Below are positions 44,090 through 54,972 of a DNA stretch of 64,000 bases, piece by piece (position 1 is the first letter of the stretch; every line of letters begins with the position of its first letter). Position numbers and translations under genes: made by a program. The stretch comes from Polaromonas jejuensis NBRC 106434 (GTDB taxonomy: Bacteria; Pseudomonadota; Gammaproteobacteria; Burkholderiales; Burkholderiaceae_C), in assembly GCF_001598235.1 (NCBI RefSeq), contig NZ_BCYO01000010.1, positions 62,001 through 126,000 of the forward strand, read 5' to 3'. The notes under the pieces are model-generated. The model was not told the origin of the DNA. It searched no databases and saw only the letters and a list, made by a program, of their open reading frames with translations.

Positions 44090-45301
44090 ATGCTTTACCA
44101 AGCATACCAACTGCAATCCGACATACTGTTTCCGCTGCGCCTGCTGGCCCAGCGCACCAGCGCGGCGCTGGGGTTGGGGCGGACAGAAGGGACGATGGTC
44201 CGCAAGCTGGCCGCCGCCAACGAAGTATTCTCGCGCCTGCGGCTGACGCACACCCGACCGGACTATGGCATCAAGAGGGTCATGGTGGCCGGCCAAGACT
44301 TGGCGGTCACAGAAGAAGTTGCGCTCGCGACGCCGTTTGGCACGCTGCTGCACTTTCGCAAGGACGGCAGCGCCGGGCAGCCCAAAGTGTTGCTGGTCGC
44401 CCCCCTGTCCGGGCACTTTGCCACCCTGCTGCGCGAAACCGTGCGCACCCTGCTGGCCGACCATGAGGTGTATATCACCGACTGGCACAACGCCCGCGAC
44501 GTGCCCTTGAAGCACGGCGCTTTCGGCCTGGACGATTACATCGATTACATGATCCGCTTCGTGGAAACCATCGGACCCCACACCCATGTGATCGCCGTCT
44601 GCCAGCCCTGCGTGCCCGCGCTGGCCGCCGCCGCCCTGATGGCCGAAGACGACCACCCGGCCCAGCCCGCGAGTCTCACGCTGATGGCCGGACCGGTGGA
44701 CTGCCGCGTCAACCCGACTGAGGTCAACCGGCTGGCCACCAGCCACCCGATCGACTGGTTCGAGAAAAACCTCATCTACCCTGTGCCGCCGCCGCATGCC
44801 GGCGTCATGCGCCGCGTCTATCCCGGATTTTTGCAGCTCGCCGCCTTCATGAGCATGAACCTGGAGCGGCACCAGAAGGCGTTTGACGACCTGTACGAGT
44901 ACCTGGTGGCAGGCGAGCTGGACAAGGCCGATACCATCCGCCGCTTTTACGACGAGTACCTGGCCGTGAACGACCTACCCGCCGAGTTCTACCTGGAAAC
45001 GGTGGAAAAAGTGTTCCAGACCTACGACCTGGCGCGCGGCCAACTCACCTGGCGCGGCCGGCGGGTGAACCCGGCGGCCATCCGCCGCACGGCGCTGATG
45101 ACCGTGGAAGGCGAGCGCGACGACATCTGCTCCGTCGGCCAGACCGAGGCCGCGCAGGATTTGTGCAGCAGCATCCGCCCCTACCTGAAAACCCACCATG
45201 TGCAAACCGGCGTGGGCCACTACGGCGTGTTCAGTGGCCGCAAGTGGACCCAGCAAATTTACCCGCGGGTGCGGGAGGTGATTCACGCCAGCATGGGGTG
45301 A
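44090..45301 (+). CDS. phaZ: Intracellular polyhydroxyalkanoate depolymerase
   Basis: This protein has 403 aa from the ATG at 44090 (MLYQAYQLQSDILFPLRLLAQ, the usual N-terminus). The lipase-like box holds Cys rather than Ser (VCQPCVP), typical of PhaZ enzymes of native intracellular granules. Other conserved parts are YITDWHNARDVP, LMAGPVDCRVNPTEVN, LMTVEGERDDICSVGQT (catalytic Asp region) and VGHYGVFSGRKW (catalytic His). It degrades stored PHB to 3-hydroxybutyrate oligomers and monomers, in line with a PHA-storing betaproteobacterium. Confidence 0.95.
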   Translation: MLYQAYQLQSDILFPLRLLAQRTSAALGLGRTEGTMVRKLAAANEVFSRLRLTHTRPDYGIKRVMVAGQDLAVTEEVALATPFGTLLHFRKDGSAGQPKVLLVAPLSGHFATLLRETVRTLLADHEVYITDWHNARDVPLKHGAFGLDDYIDYMIRFVETIGPHTHVIAVCQPCVPALAAAALMAEDDHPAQPASLTLMAGPVDCRVNPTEVNRLATSHPIDWFEKNLIYPVPPPHAGVMRRVYPGFLQLAAFMSMNLERHQKAFDDLYEYLVAGELDKADTIRRFYDEYLAVNDLPAEFYLETVEKVFQTYDLARGQLTWRGRRVNPAAIRRTALMTVEGERDDICSVGQTEAAQDLCSSIRPYLKTHHVQTGVGHYGVFSGRKWTQQIYPRVREVIHASMG

Positions 45302-45480
45302 ATCTCAAGCCGGCTCAAGAACCGCTAATCGCACTTTTCTTGAAGGTTCACAGCTTTTCCCATTTGACGCGCCGCCGCCAAGTGGCTGCCACACCGTGAG
45401 CTGGTCTGAGTTTTGGTAACGAAAGGCGAACTGGGTAAAGGGCCACCCGGATAGGGGCAACAAAGCTGTACGGCAGCAGT

Positions 45481-45687
45481 TCAGGCGTACGAACGGCACT
45501 GTGCCTGACGTATGCAGCGTCGCGGGCCAGGTGCATTGCGTGCGATCTCCCGGCTTACCGTGGAGGGTGAGCGCTTGAGTATTCGGGCAATGGCTCGAAG
45601 ACTCAGTCCCTGCTCACGTCCGATGGCTATAGTTCTACGATCTTCGTATCCCAGCTGCTGGTACTTTGGCTCTGATTTCATGCTCAC
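45481..45687 (-). pseudogene. IS30-family transposase, N-terminal fragment
   Basis: The 68 codons encode the N-terminal HTH of IS30-type transposases (YQQLGYEDRRTIAIGREQGLSLRAIARILKRSPSTVSREIARN). The sequence then diverges and stops, so about 80% of the gene is missing. The segment near 45713-45738 (TTGCACTTCAGTTTTGAGCC) is probably the left inverted end of the element. It is a dead remnant between phaZ and the secreted hydrolase gene. Confidence 0.85.
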
Positions 45688-45892
45688 ACCTTACTTGCTT
45701 TGTCGTCGGGTGTTGCACTTCAGTTTTGAGCCCGCCCTTCCAAAATATAGGAATCAATCCCGACATCTCCGTTGGCATGGGCAAAGGGCCCCCTGCGCTA
45801 CGAAAGTGCTTTCAAGCGCTGTAGGCAGTCTTAACTCCCAGATTCTTTTTCCTCCAACGGCACCCCTGAGGGGTTTATCTGCATTGGTGATC

Positions 45893-45932
45893 CACTCCCG
45901 CAAGCGCGACTCAGGACGCGGGTGCGGGAGTG
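45893..45932 (-). terminator. Long hairpin downstream of the alpha/beta hydrolase
   Basis: CACTCCCGCA (45893-45902) and TGCGGGAGTG (45923-45932) form a strong stem with an inner GC-rich part. It starts 14 bp after the hydrolase stop on the minus strand. There is no long T-run, so the terminator call is moderate. Confidence 0.5.
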
Positions 45933-45945
45933 TTTGTCAGCCGGT

Positions 45946-46737
45946 TTACTGCTTCTTGGCTGCGATGGCGTCGACCGCTTTTTCGATCAGCGCGGCCACT
46001 GCCTTGGGCTGGGACACGTAGACGGCGTGGCTCCCCGGAACCTCGACCACAGTGGCGCCGGCACGTTTCGACATGGCGCGTTGTGCGGGCGGCGGAATCA
46101 TTTTGTCGTCCTTGGCAACCAGGTACCAGCTGGGCTTGCCCTTCCAGGCAGGCTCGGTCACTGCGCCGGTCAAGGCAGCAACACCCCACGGCACTTGCGA
46201 CGCGCCCATGAAATTGGCCTTTTGCGGGTTCACGTCTGCAGCGAAAGCGGCGGCGAACTTGGCTTGGTCCAGGAACAGGAAGCCGTCTTGTGGCGGCAGG
46301 ATCGGCGGCACGGGAGCGCCGGGAACCGGATCCTTGATCAGCGAGTCCACTGATTCGCCCTTGTCGGGTGCAAAGGCGGCAATGTAGACCAGACCTTCGA
46401 CCTTGGGGTCCGTGCCGGCTTCGGTGATCACGACACCGCCGTAGGAGTGGCCGACCAGGACCACGCCGCCCTTTTGTGCGGCAACGGTGCGCCTGGTCAC
46501 GGCGACATCGTCAGCCAGAGAAGTGGTCGGATTCTGAACGATGCTGGCGGAATAGCCGTCCTTCTTCAGAATCTTGTAGACATCTTCCCAGCCGGAACCA
46601 TCTACAAAGCCGCCGTGCACGAGCACAACGCTGGGAGCGTTCGGGTTGGCAGCAAAGGCGCTGGACAGCGCGCTCACGGCCAGCACGGAACCGGTCAGGC
46701 TGGTGGCCAGGACTTTAGAAAACTTGGATACATGCAT
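45946..46737 (-). CDS. Secreted alpha/beta hydrolase
   Basis: This 263-aa protein has a signal peptide (residues 1-29, ending SSAFAA). The fold follows: VVLVHGGFVDGSGWEDVYKIL (oxyanion region), nucleophile Ser in LVGHSYGGVV, acid in LVAKDDKMIPP and His in VPGSHAVYVSQP. The triad is complete. This subgroup is related to small periplasmic esterases and to salicylate-esterase-like proteins (EstC type). The natural substrate is unknown. The purine-rich end GAGATTTC precedes the ATG. It is flanked on both sides by transposase remnants. Confidence 0.88.
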   Translation of the reverse strand: MHVSKFSKVLATSLTGSVLAVSALSSAFAANPNAPSVVLVHGGFVDGSGWEDVYKILKKDGYSASIVQNPTTSLADDVAVTRRTVAAQKGGVVLVGHSYGGVVITEAGTDPKVEGLVYIAAFAPDKGESVDSLIKDPVPGAPVPPILPPQDGFLFLDQAKFAAAFAADVNPQKANFMGASQVPWGVAALTGAVTEPAWKGKPSWYLVAKDDKMIPPPAQRAMSKRAGATVVEVPGSHAVYVSQPKAVAALIEKAVDAIAAKKQ

Positions 46738-46888
46738 TTTGAAATCTCCAGTTAGCGCACGTGGCGCGATGTAAAGAGGTGCTGTGGTTCAAAAGCATCG
46801 AAAGCTGCACCCAAGAAACCTTCGAATGGAAATTAGTTTAGACATAAATAGTTTAGATGTAAAGCTTAATTTCGTGGGAAATGGTTTT

Positions 46889-47455
46889 GCCCCACCACCG
46901 GGCTGCTGGCCCAGGTGCTGGTGGCCAAGTTTGCAGATCATTTACCCCTGTACCGCCAGGAAGCGATCTTCGGGCGAGCCGGGTTCGCCATCCCGCGCTC
47001 GACGCTGGCGCAGTGGGTGGGCTCCTGTGGCGTGCAATTACAGCCGTTGGTCGATGCGCTCAAGAATGAAATCCTTAAACACGCTGTACTGCACGCGGAT
47101 GAAACGCCGGTGCAGATGCTCAAGCCGGGCAACGGCAAGACGCACCGGGCCTACCTCTGGGCCTATGCGCCCGGGGTGTTTGAAGCTACGCGGGCCGTGG
47201 TTTATGACTTCTGCGAAACCCGCGCGAGTGAACATGCCCAAGCGTTCTTGGGCGAGTGGAAGGGCAGTTTGATTTGTGACGACTACGCCGGACACAAACA
47301 GAGCCTGGCCAACGGCGTGACTGAGGCTGGATGCCTGGCGCATTCGAGGCGTAAGTTCTTCGACCTGCACGCGGCCAACAGAGCCAGGTCGCCGAGAGCG
47401 CGCTGCAGCAGATCGCCAGGATCTACGAGATTGCGATCGAATATTTTTGCGTCTC
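46889..47455 (+). pseudogene. IS66-family transposase (TnpC) fragment, frameshifted
   Basis: The fragment reads GLLAQVLVAKFADHLPLYRQ, then FAIPRSTLAQWVG, then VLHADETPVQML and DYAGHKQSL, the catalytic middle of IS66 TnpC. The N-terminal third is missing. Near 47383 one base is lost (AACAGAGCCAG instead of an expected AACAAGAGCCAG), after which the family reading continues in another frame as SQVAESALQQIARIYEI. It is inactive. Confidence 0.88.
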
Positions 47456-48132
47456 GAACCGATACGCACTAAATCCAAGCTGCCACATATCTGCTCTCTG
47501 AATGGCCAGCAAACTTTCTAGCAGTAGCAACCGAAAGCGGCATTTCCCGCTCGCTTTTTTTGCGGGGCAACTCATCTGCACCCTCCGTGGGTAGATGCCG
47601 TTATCAACACCTCGCTGGCGAAGCAGAATCGTTGGGTGACGGAAGAGGACGTGCGGCGAGTGGTCTCCAATCTGCGGGAAGAGGGGGCAGCCTAACGAAG
47701 GCAGAAATCTGGCGCCGATTGGATTGGTGGGGCTGAATCGATCCGAAATGGCTCACATGAGAGCAGAAACGGTTGCGTTGCGATACGGCTGTGAGGTGCG
47801 TGTGCTGGAAAAGACTGACCACTGTCTCGGAATGGGCTGACCATACTGCTGGTGATAACCTCTGAGTCCACCAACAGCCGCTATGCAAGCGTTTGCTGCC
47901 GGTCACCAACGACAGCTTTCTGGAGGTTCAATTGCGAAGTTTGGCTTGCCAGCCAGCCGCCATTCGCGGCGGTCAACAGCGTGCCAAAAGCATCGGTTGG
48001 CATGGGTTCCCGCATTGCGGACAGGTCGGAATTGATTCGAGAACTGGGGCCTGCTTGAGTGCAAATAATGTCACGTTAGGTCGCAGTGGCCGCATCGTCG
48101 ACTCGATTGCATTGCTGTCGCCGCGAAGCAAC
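47456..48132. other. Decayed interval with a gene tail
   Basis: A frame ending at 47695 (VINTSLAKQNRWVTEEDVRRVVSNLREEGAA in two overlapping pieces) looks like the natural C-terminus of a lost protein of unknown family. The rest, to 48132, holds no supported gene. It sits between the IS66 remnant and the cus locus, so it is likely scar DNA of past insertions. Confidence 0.4.
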
Positions 48133-48483
48133 TCATTTCGCCAATTCAATATGCGTGACAACGTACTCGCCTTTGACCTGGTCCGCAGCAAAGCGCACCT
48201 TGTCACCCGGCTTGACTGAACTGAGCATCTTGGGGTCCAGGAGAGCGAACTCCATGGTCATGGCGCCCATACCGATATTCGGAATCGGGCCATGCTTCAG
48301 CAAAACTCTTTTTTCTTTCGGGTACACCTTCAGGACCTCCGCATTGGTCAGTGATGCTGCCATTGCTGGAGCAGCGGTGACAGGTTTCACCCCAGCCTGA
48401 CCTGAGGGTTGCGCCTGAGCATAGCCGGTGGCGATTGCAGTGGCAGCCAGCGTGAGGGAGGCAATGATTCGAACGAGTTTCAT
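48133..48483 (-). CDS. CusF-like periplasmic copper-binding protein
   Basis: This 116-aa protein has a signal peptide (residues 1-24). The CusF OB-fold follows, with VLKVYPKEKRVLLKHGPIPNIGMGAMTMEF. In E. coli CusF the metal ligands are His36, Trp44, Met47 and Met49. Here the same spacing gives His64, Met72, Met75 and Met77, so the capping Trp is replaced by Met. It should bind Cu(I) or Ag(I) in the periplasm and deliver it to CusB/CusA. It lies 48 bp downstream of cusA in the same orientation. Confidence 0.88.
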   Translation of the reverse strand: MKLVRIIASLTLAATAIATGYAQAQPSGQAGVKPVTAAPAMAASLTNAEVLKVYPKEKRVLLKHGPIPNIGMGAMTMEFALLDPKMLSSVKPGDKVRFAADQVKGEYVVTHIELAK

Positions 48484-48531
48484 AGGGGGCCTTTCCGGTT
48501 GAGAATTTTGACGTGATGCTGTGGTGAAAGT

Positions 48532-51500
48532 TCAGCTTGCAGCGGCCGGCTCTTGGAAACCCAGGCTTTCAGAGCGCCTCAGCCGTCTGCGCATCAGGAG
48601 CAACCATACCGCTGGAATCACCAGCATCGATAGCAGCGGTGCGGTTACCATGCCGCCAACCATGGGGGCTGCGATGCGCTGCATGACTTCGGAGCCGGTG
48701 CCACCATCCCAGAGAATCGGCAGCAGGCCCGCCAGAATAACCGCGACGGTCATGGCTTTCGGGCGCACGCGCAGGACAGCGCCTTCGGTGATGGCCTCCA
48801 GGAGCAGCGCTTCCGAGGTTTCGCGTCCAGCTGTCAGGCGGCGCTCCCATGAGCCTTTGAGGTAGACCAGCATCACCACGCCGAACTCGGCCGCCACGCC
48901 CGCCAGCGCAATGAAACCCACGGCCGTTGCGACGGAGATGGCATGCCCCAGGACCCAGATAAGCCAAAAACCACCGGTCAGCGCAAACGGAACAGCCAGC
49001 AGGATGAGCAGAGCCTCCTCGGCGCGGCGAAACGTCAGGTACAACAGCACAAAGATGATAGCGAGCGTGAAGGGAACCACCACTTTGAGTCGCTCGGATG
49101 CACGTTCCAGGTATTCGAACTGTCCCGACCACGAGATAGAGTAGCCCGCCGGGAGTTTGACTTCCTGGATAACGCGCAGCTGCATTTCAGTCACCGCGGA
49201 GCGTAGGTCGCGCCCATGCAAGTCCACGTAGACCCAGCCCGAGAGCCGCGCGTTTTCGCTGCGCAGCATAGGCGGACCTTCCTCGATCTTTATCGCTGCC
49301 ACGTCCGACAGTCGCAGTTGAGCGCCCTTTTCGGTGACGAACGGCAGGTCGCGGAGCTTTTCCAGGGAATCCCGAACCTCCCGGGGGTAACGCACATTGA
49401 TGGGAAATCTTAGGCGCCCCTCGACCACCTCGCCGACGTTGTCACCGCCGACGGCCGAGGACACCAGCATTTGCACATCGGCGACGTTGAGGCCGTAGCG
49501 GGCCGCGGCCACTCGGTCAATCGACACGTCGATGTAGCGGCCGCCGACGAGACGTTCGGCGAGCGCCGAGGTCACTCCCGGGACGTTCTTCACCGCCGCT
49601 TCGACTTCGCCAGCCAGTCTGTCAATGACCGCCAAGTCGGGACCGCTCACCTTGATGCCGACCGGACTCTTGATGCCGGTGGCCAGCATGTCGATGCGGT
49701 TGCGAATCGGTGGCACCCAGATGTTGGACAGGCCCGGCACCTTCACCGCCTTGTCCAGTTCCTCGACCAGCTTGTCCGGTGTCATGCCGGCGCGCCACTC
49801 GGCTCTGGGCTTGAACTGGACGGTGGTTTCGAACATTTCCAGGGGCGCAGGGTCTGTGGCGGTCTCTGCGCGTCCGGCCTTGCCGAATACCCGGGCCACC
49901 TCGGGGACCGTCCGAATCATCCGGTCCGTCTGCTGCAGCAGTTCCGAAGCCTTCGCCGCAGACAAGCCTGGCAAGGCCGTCGGCATGTACAGCAGGTCCC
50001 CCTCGTCCATAGGTGGCAGGAACTCGCCTCCGAGCTGCGACAAGGGGATGATGGTGCTCGCCAGGGCGACCAGCGAGACGGCAATCGTGGCCTTTGGGAA
50101 GCGCAGCACCAGGGCCAGTAAAGGCCGATACAGCGCAATCAGTATCCGATTGATCGGGTTCGACTGTTCACGGGGAATGCGGCCCCGAATGAGATAGCCC
50201 ATCAGCACCGGCACCAGCGTGACGGCCAGGCCCGCCGAGGCCGCCATCGCATAGGTCTTGGTAAATGCCAGTGGCGCGAACAGCCGCCCCTCCTGGGCTT
50301 CCAGCGTGAACACCGGAATGAACGACAGCGTGATGATGAGCAGCGAGAAGAACAGGGCGGGACCGACCTCGACGGCCGCTTCCGTCACCACCGCCCAGCG
50401 CTCCTGGGCTCCCAGCCTCTGGTTAGGGTGGGCTTCTTCCCAGGCTTCCAGGTGCTTGTGGGCATTCTCAATCATCACCACGGCGGCATCGACCATGGCC
50501 CCAATGGCAATGGCAATGCCGCCCAACGACATGATGTTGGCGTTGACGCCCTGGTAGCGCATGATGATGAATGCGGCCAGGATGCCCACGGGCAAGGACA
50601 CGACAGCGACCAGCGACGAGCGCAGGTGGAACAGGAACAGCAGGCAGACCACGGCAACCACGATGAATTCCTCAATCAGCTTGTTCTTGAGGTTGCCGAC
50701 GGCGCGCTGGATAAGCTGAGAGCGGTCGTAGGTCGGCACGATTTCCACCCCAGGCGGCAGACTGCCCTTCAGTTGTTCGAGTTTCGCCTTGACGGCCTGA
50801 ATGGTTTCCAGGGCGTTCTTGCCCGTGCGCATGACAATCACGCCGCCGGCGACCTCGCCCTGGCCATCGAACTCGGCGATACCGCGGCGCATTTCCGGGC
50901 CCACCTGGATTCGGGCGACATCGCCCAGCCGCACGACCACACCCGCGCCAGACGCACTCAGCGGAATGTTGCGAAAGTCCTCCAGGCTTGCCAGGTAGCC
51001 TTTGGCCCTGACCATGTACTCGGTCTCTGCCAGTTCGAGCACGGCCCCGCCCGCTTCCTGGTTCGAGCGACGTATCGCATCCAGCACCTTGGCATGCGGA
51101 ATGCCGTAGGCGCGCAGCCGGTCCGGGTCAAGAACGACCTGGTATTGGCGCACCATGCCGCCCAGGCTGGCCACCTCGGCCACATTGGGCACTGACTTCA
51201 GCTCGAACTTCAGAAACCAGTCCTGCAGGGCCCTAAGCTGCCCGATATCATGCTGGCCAGTGCGGTCCACCAGAGCATATTCATATATCCAGCCAACGCC
51301 GGTGGCGTCCGGGCCGAGGGCAGCGCTTGCGCCAGCAGGCAGTTTGGACTGCACCTGATTGAGGTACTCCAGCACCCGCGACCGCGCCCAATACAGGTCG
51401 GTTCCGTCCTCGAACAGCACGTAGACGAACGAGTCGCCAAAGAAGGAATAACCCCGCACCGTCCTGGCGCCCGGCACCGACATCATGGTGGTCGTGAGCG

Positions 51501-51702
51501 GGTAGGTGATCTGGTTTTCGACGAGTTGCGGCGCTTGCCCTGGATAGCTGGTGCGAATGATGACCTGCACGTCCGAGAGGTCCGGCAAGGCGTCCAGCGG
51601 CGTCCTGGACAGTGACCACAGGCCCCACGCGACCAGCAGGACCGTGGCCATCAGCACCAGAAAGCGGCTGGCAACCGACCAGCGAATGATGCGCGCAATC
51701 AT
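48532..51702 (-). CDS. cusA: Cu(I)/Ag(I) efflux RND pump CusA
   Basis: This 1056-aa protein (E. coli CusA is 1047) has twelve membrane segments and two large periplasmic loops. The three methionines of the CusA metal site are present at the same residue numbers as in E. coli: Met573 (DLLYMP), Met623 (PLEMFETT) and Met672 (RIDMLATG). The proton-relay Asp405 lies in [10 protein letters not shown]. It should therefore export monovalent copper or silver rather than divalent Co/Zn/Cd. It is translationally coupled to cusB by an ATGA overlap at 51699-51702. Confidence 0.96.
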   Translation of the reverse strand: MIARIIRWSVASRFLVLMATVLLVAWGLWSLSRTPLDALPDLSDVQVIIRTSYPGQAPQLVENQITYPLTTTMMSVPGARTVRGYSFFGDSFVYVLFEDGTDLYWARSRVLEYLNQVQSKLPAGASAALGPDATGVGWIYEYALVDRTGQHDIGQLRALQDWFLKFELKSVPNVAEVASLGGMVRQYQVVLDPDRLRAYGIPHAKVLDAIRRSNQEAGGAVLELAETEYMVRAKGYLASLEDFRNIPLSASGAGVVVRLGDVARIQVGPEMRRGIAEFDGQGEVAGGVIVMRTGKNALETIQAVKAKLEQLKGSLPPGVEIVPTYDRSQLIQRAVGNLKNKLIEEFIVVAVVCLLFLFHLRSSLVAVVSLPVGILAAFIIMRYQGVNANIMSLGGIAIAIGAMVDAAVVMIENAHKHLEAWEEAHPNQRLGAQERWAVVTEAAVEVGPALFFSLLIITLSFIPVFTLEAQEGRLFAPLAFTKTYAMAASAGLAVTLVPVLMGYLIRGRIPREQSNPINRILIALYRPLLALVLRFPKATIAVSLVALASTIIPLSQLGGEFLPPMDEGDLLYMPTALPGLSAAKASELLQQTDRMIRTVPEVARVFGKAGRAETATDPAPLEMFETTVQFKPRAEWRAGMTPDKLVEELDKAVKVPGLSNIWVPPIRNRIDMLATGIKSPVGIKVSGPDLAVIDRLAGEVEAAVKNVPGVTSALAERLVGGRYIDVSIDRVAAARYGLNVADVQMLVSSAVGGDNVGEVVEGRLRFPINVRYPREVRDSLEKLRDLPFVTEKGAQLRLSDVAAIKIEEGPPMLRSENARLSGWVYVDLHGRDLRSAVTEMQLRVIQEVKLPAGYSISWSGQFEYLERASERLKVVVPFTLAIIFVLLYLTFRRAEEALLILLAVPFALTGGFWLIWVLGHAISVATAVGFIALAGVAAEFGVVMLVYLKGSWERRLTAGRETSEALLLEAITEGAVLRVRPKAMTVAVILAGLLPILWDGGTGSEVMQRIAAPMVGGMVTAPLLSMLVIPAVWLLLMRRRLRRSESLGFQEPAAAS

Positions 51703-53195
51703 GGCTTGGTTCCGGCGGGCACGGGCGTGACGCTTTGCAGCACATAGTCATCGCCTCGCTGGACGAAGTCGAAACTAACCCGCGCGCCTACTTTCAGGTC
51801 CTTGGGCAATCCCTCTTTCGGATTCTTGAAAGGCATAGTCATCGGCCCCCATTTGAGCGACGCGATGGGGCCGTGCGAAATCGTGAGTTCGTCCTTGTCA
51901 ATCGCCTCAATCTTGCCTTCACCGGAATGATGGGCCGGCGCGGCTGCTGAAGCACTGGCCTCCAGCCGGTTCAGCCCAGACTTCAGGCTGGCCTCCGAAT
52001 CCAGCAGGAACTGCCCGGACGACACCACCCGTTGCCCCTCTAGCAGGCCAGACTTCACTTCGACGTCACTGCCGCTCTCGCGTCCCAGTTGAACCTCCAC
52101 CGGTCTGTATTTCCCGCCCTCGTCGGCCGCGATGACGACATTGCGCTTGCCCGTCGCAATCACCGCCTCCTGCGGAATCAGCAGTGCAGGCTGGACGGCC
52201 GATGACTTGAATGTGACGCGTGCGAACATGCCTGGTTTGAGTACCAGGCCGGGGTTACGCAGTTCAACCCTGGCCTTGACCGTGCGGGTGGCCGGGTCGA
52301 CGTCCGGAAGAATGGCCGACACCTTGCCGGCAAACGTGTCGCCAAGACCCACGACGCGCACTTCGACATCACTGCCGACACGGGCTTGCGATGCCAGCGA
52401 TTCGGGCACATCGGCCATGACCCAGACGGAACTCAGGTCGGAAATGCGAAACAGTGTCGTACCGGGAGACACCATGGCGCCGTCCCGCACGCCGAGTTCG
52501 GCCACCACACCCGAGGTGGGAGCGGTCAGGGTAAAGCGGGTCTGCGCCGCTCCTGACTGCTCGGAGCGTGTGACGACATCCTCGGGTATCGAGAGCAGCC
52601 GCAGGCGCGCCCTGGCCGCATCCACCAGCGCGGGGCCGGCCTGCGCCCGTCGCACGCCCAGGTATTCCTCGAGCGCAGCCGCCCAGTCGGGCGCATAGAG
52701 CGTCGCGAGCGGCTGGCCCTTTCTGACCGGGTCGAGCACGGCTCGCACCTGGAGTTTTTCGATATAGCCCGTGACGCGCGACTGGACGACCTCGGTGGCG
52801 CGCTCGTTCTGCGTCACCATGCCCACAGCCTCGAAGTTGGCGGACATGTCCCCCTTGCGCACTACGGCGGTCCGGATGCCAAGGTTCTGCGCCACCCCCG
52901 GATTGACCGTGACGCCCGAGCCAGCGGCTTCATCCGCATAGACAGGCACAAGCTGCATGTCCATGAACGGGGACTTGCCCGGTTTGTCGAATTTGGGGCC
53001 AGGCACCATGGGGTCATGCCAATACAGCACCCGGCGCCCGGATTTTGGGTCAAGCTTTGCATCCTGTATTGATGCAGAGGCCATGGTGGAACCCTCGGAC
53101 GCCAGGGCGTTGCGCCGCGCTCCCAGTTGATAGGCACCGACGGCGATAACAGCGCCAGCAAGAACGCAGACCGAAACAAGCGTTGTGGTTTTCAT
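51699..53195 (-). CDS. cusB: Efflux adaptor CusB with fused C-terminal CusF domain
   Basis: This protein has 498 aa from the ATG at 53195. An N-terminal membrane segment (residues 5-24) is followed by the metal-binding stretch [10 protein letters not shown]...[11 protein letters not shown] with Met63, Met78 and Met80, matching the three Met ligands of E. coli CusB. Hairpin, lipoyl, barrel and proximal domains follow. After an Ala/His linker, residues about 425-498 form a complete CusF domain with His441, Trp449, Met452 and Met454. The metal chaperone is thus fused to the adaptor. It has ATGA overlaps with both cusC and cusA. Confidence 0.95.
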   Translation of the reverse strand: MKTTTLVSVCVLAGAVIAVGAYQLGARRNALASEGSTMASASIQDAKLDPKSGRRVLYWHDPMVPGPKFDKPGKSPFMDMQLVPVYADEAAGSGVTVNPGVAQNLGIRTAVVRKGDMSANFEAVGMVTQNERATEVVQSRVTGYIEKLQVRAVLDPVRKGQPLATLYAPDWAAALEEYLGVRRAQAGPALVDAARARLRLLSIPEDVVTRSEQSGAAQTRFTLTAPTSGVVAELGVRDGAMVSPGTTLFRISDLSSVWVMADVPESLASQARVGSDVEVRVVGLGDTFAGKVSAILPDVDPATRTVKARVELRNPGLVLKPGMFARVTFKSSAVQPALLIPQEAVIATGKRNVVIAADEGGKYRPVEVQLGRESGSDVEVKSGLLEGQRVVSSGQFLLDSEASLKSGLNRLEASASAAAPAHHSGEGKIEAIDKDELTISHGPIASLKWGPMTMPFKNPKEGLPKDLKVGARVSFDFVQRGDDYVLQSVTPVPAGTKP

Positions 53196-54496
53196 GGATG
53201 CACTCCTTCGGCGTGGGTTTTGGCCGATTCGGCGTAAACATATTGCAGCTGTGCCCATAGACGGGCGATCTCACGCTGCAAGTCGAGCAGCTGGAGTTGG
53301 GCCTCCACTTCCGCCCGCCTTGCTTCAAGAACGGACGCCAGGGTGCCCTGGCCGCCCCGATAGGCAGCCAGGGACAAGTCAATGCGTTGACGGGCAACCG
53401 GCAGCAGCGCGTCGGCGAGCTTCTTGTGCCGTTCAACCAGGCTTTGCCATTCTGCGTAGGCCGACGAGACACCCGCTTGGGTTTCGCGACGCATGTCTTC
53501 GTGCAATGCGTTGGCCTGCTGCACCTGTGCCTGTTTGGCCGCAATGTCCCGGTCCTGTTTGTTCGACGCATTGGTGGGTAACGGGATACTCACCCCGAAA
53601 GAGACCATATTCGAGTAGGCGCTGCCGCGCTGGCTGTAGGCGAGCTCCCAGCTCCAGTTGGGCCGCTTGTTCAATTCGGCGATGGCGAGGTCCGCCTGGG
53701 CGACCTCGCGTTCGCTCGCATGCGCCTGGACCGACGGGACCGACGCCACGACGGCTGGATTTGCCGGGTCCAGCGCCAGCGCCTCGATATTGGGAGCTAT
53801 CCCAGGTTCCCGGGCAGCCTCTTTGCCAAGCCACCTCGCCAAGGCGATTTGGGCCAAACGCTCCTGCTTGTCGACCACAAGAATTCGGTCATGGGTCTGC
53901 AGAAGCACAGCCGTGGCCATCGGCGACTCCGCGACTGAGGCTTTGCCTGCTCGCAGCTGGGCGTCGAGGGTGCGCAATTGGAGCTCAAGCTCGGTTTCTA
54001 GGGTCTTGAGTATTTCCCGGGACTTCACCGCGTAGTAACGGTCAAACCAGGCCGTGGCGACGTCACGGCGAAGGTTCGCCGCCAAGCTGTGCCGGGCCGC
54101 GTCCTGACGCACGGCATCGAGCTCGCCTCGGCGTCGCTGCAGCGCCCGCTTGTCAGCAGAAACATACTCCTGCATGACGCCAATGCGGCGCATGGTCATG
54201 AAGTCACGGCTGAGGCTCAGGCGATCGGCCCCATTGACGGGCAGGTTGTCAACGCCGAGTCGCAGCACCGGGTCCGGTAGCTGTCCCGCCGCGACGGCCA
54301 TCTCGCGGGCTGCTTGCGCGCCATCGGCGGCGGCACTTAAAGCCGGTGCGTTGCCTTGGGCAATGTCTAGCGCTTCATCCAGCGACAAGCGCCCAGCGGG
54401 CTGCGCATGAAGCGGCAGCGCAGCCGCAAGAAAAACCAACGCGGAAGCCGCCGCAGCGACGACACGGTAAGTGGTATTTGATAACTGTGAAAGCAT
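53192..54496 (-). CDS. cusC: Outer-membrane efflux channel CusC (TolC family)
   Basis: This protein has 434 aa from the ATG at 54496 (GGGAGAAGC upstream). The signal peptide ends LPLHA. Two repeats of the TolC fold can be seen: RLSLDEALDIAQGNAPALSAAADGAQAAREM, and later FGVSIPLPTNASNKQDRDIAAKQAQVQQANAL with VLEARRAEVEAQLQLLDLQREIARLWAQLQY. No lipobox Cys is seen, unlike E. coli CusC. It forms the outer-membrane tunnel of the CusCBA pump and is the first pump gene of the operon. Confidence 0.93.
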   Translation of the reverse strand: MLSQLSNTTYRVVAAAASALVFLAAALPLHAQPAGRLSLDEALDIAQGNAPALSAAADGAQAAREMAVAAGQLPDPVLRLGVDNLPVNGADRLSLSRDFMTMRRIGVMQEYVSADKRALQRRRGELDAVRQDAARHSLAANLRRDVATAWFDRYYAVKSREILKTLETELELQLRTLDAQLRAGKASVAESPMATAVLLQTHDRILVVDKQERLAQIALARWLGKEAAREPGIAPNIEALALDPANPAVVASVPSVQAHASEREVAQADLAIAELNKRPNWSWELAYSQRGSAYSNMVSFGVSIPLPTNASNKQDRDIAAKQAQVQQANALHEDMRRETQAGVSSAYAEWQSLVERHKKLADALLPVARQRIDLSLAAYRGGQGTLASVLEARRAEVEAQLQLLDLQREIARLWAQLQYVYAESAKTHAEGVHP

Positions 54497-54573
54497 GAGC
54501 TTCTCCCAAAACACTAGGCGAAAAAACGCCAGACGACGCGCAGAAACGCGTCACCACGAGGTGTTCGGAAAAG

Positions 54574-54972
54574 TCAAATGCGCAGCCGAGCGCTGCGCCA
54601 AAGAGGAGGTGGGGAAGTAGTGCGCGCGAGCAGTGGCGCTTGCACAAGGGTTTCGCTGGGCGCTTCGGCCAGGCCCAACGGCGGAACGGTGAGAAGGAAT
54701 ACAAGTGCGGGTTGAAAGTCGGGTGCCGGAATGGAGCCCATGGCCTGGTTGCCCTGGTCACAGTGCTGGATGCACAGCGTCGGCTGTTCCACGTTCGCCG
54801 TCATGTCCATCTCTGCGCAAGGCATGCCTGCCATGTCGCCCTTCGCCTGCATCTGCTCCGTAGCGTTGGAGGAATTCAGAAGGGGGCACGCATAGGCCGA
54901 CACCGCCAATTGGGAAAAGACGATTCCCAACAGCGCAATCCAGGCGAACAGTGAGCGGCGGAATAATTTCAT
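54574..54972 (-). CDS. Small secreted Cys/Met-rich protein (copper-locus hypothetical)
   Basis: This 132-aa protein has an N-terminal signal or anchor (LFAWIALLGIVFSQLAVSAYAC). The mature part is rich in possible metal ligands (MQAKGDMAGMPCAEMDM and CIQHCDQGNQAM). A second hydrophobic segment (VFLLTVPPLGLAEA) lies near the C-terminus. Proteins of this shape are often found directly before cus or cop genes in Burkholderiales. It lies 77 bp upstream of cusC in the same direction. A role in periplasmic Cu binding is likely but unproven. Confidence 0.75.
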   Translation of the reverse strand: MKLFRRSLFAWIALLGIVFSQLAVSAYACPLLNSSNATEQMQAKGDMAGMPCAEMDMTANVEQPTLCIQHCDQGNQAMGSIPAPDFQPALVFLLTVPPLGLAEAPSETLVQAPLLARTTSPPPLWRSARLRI

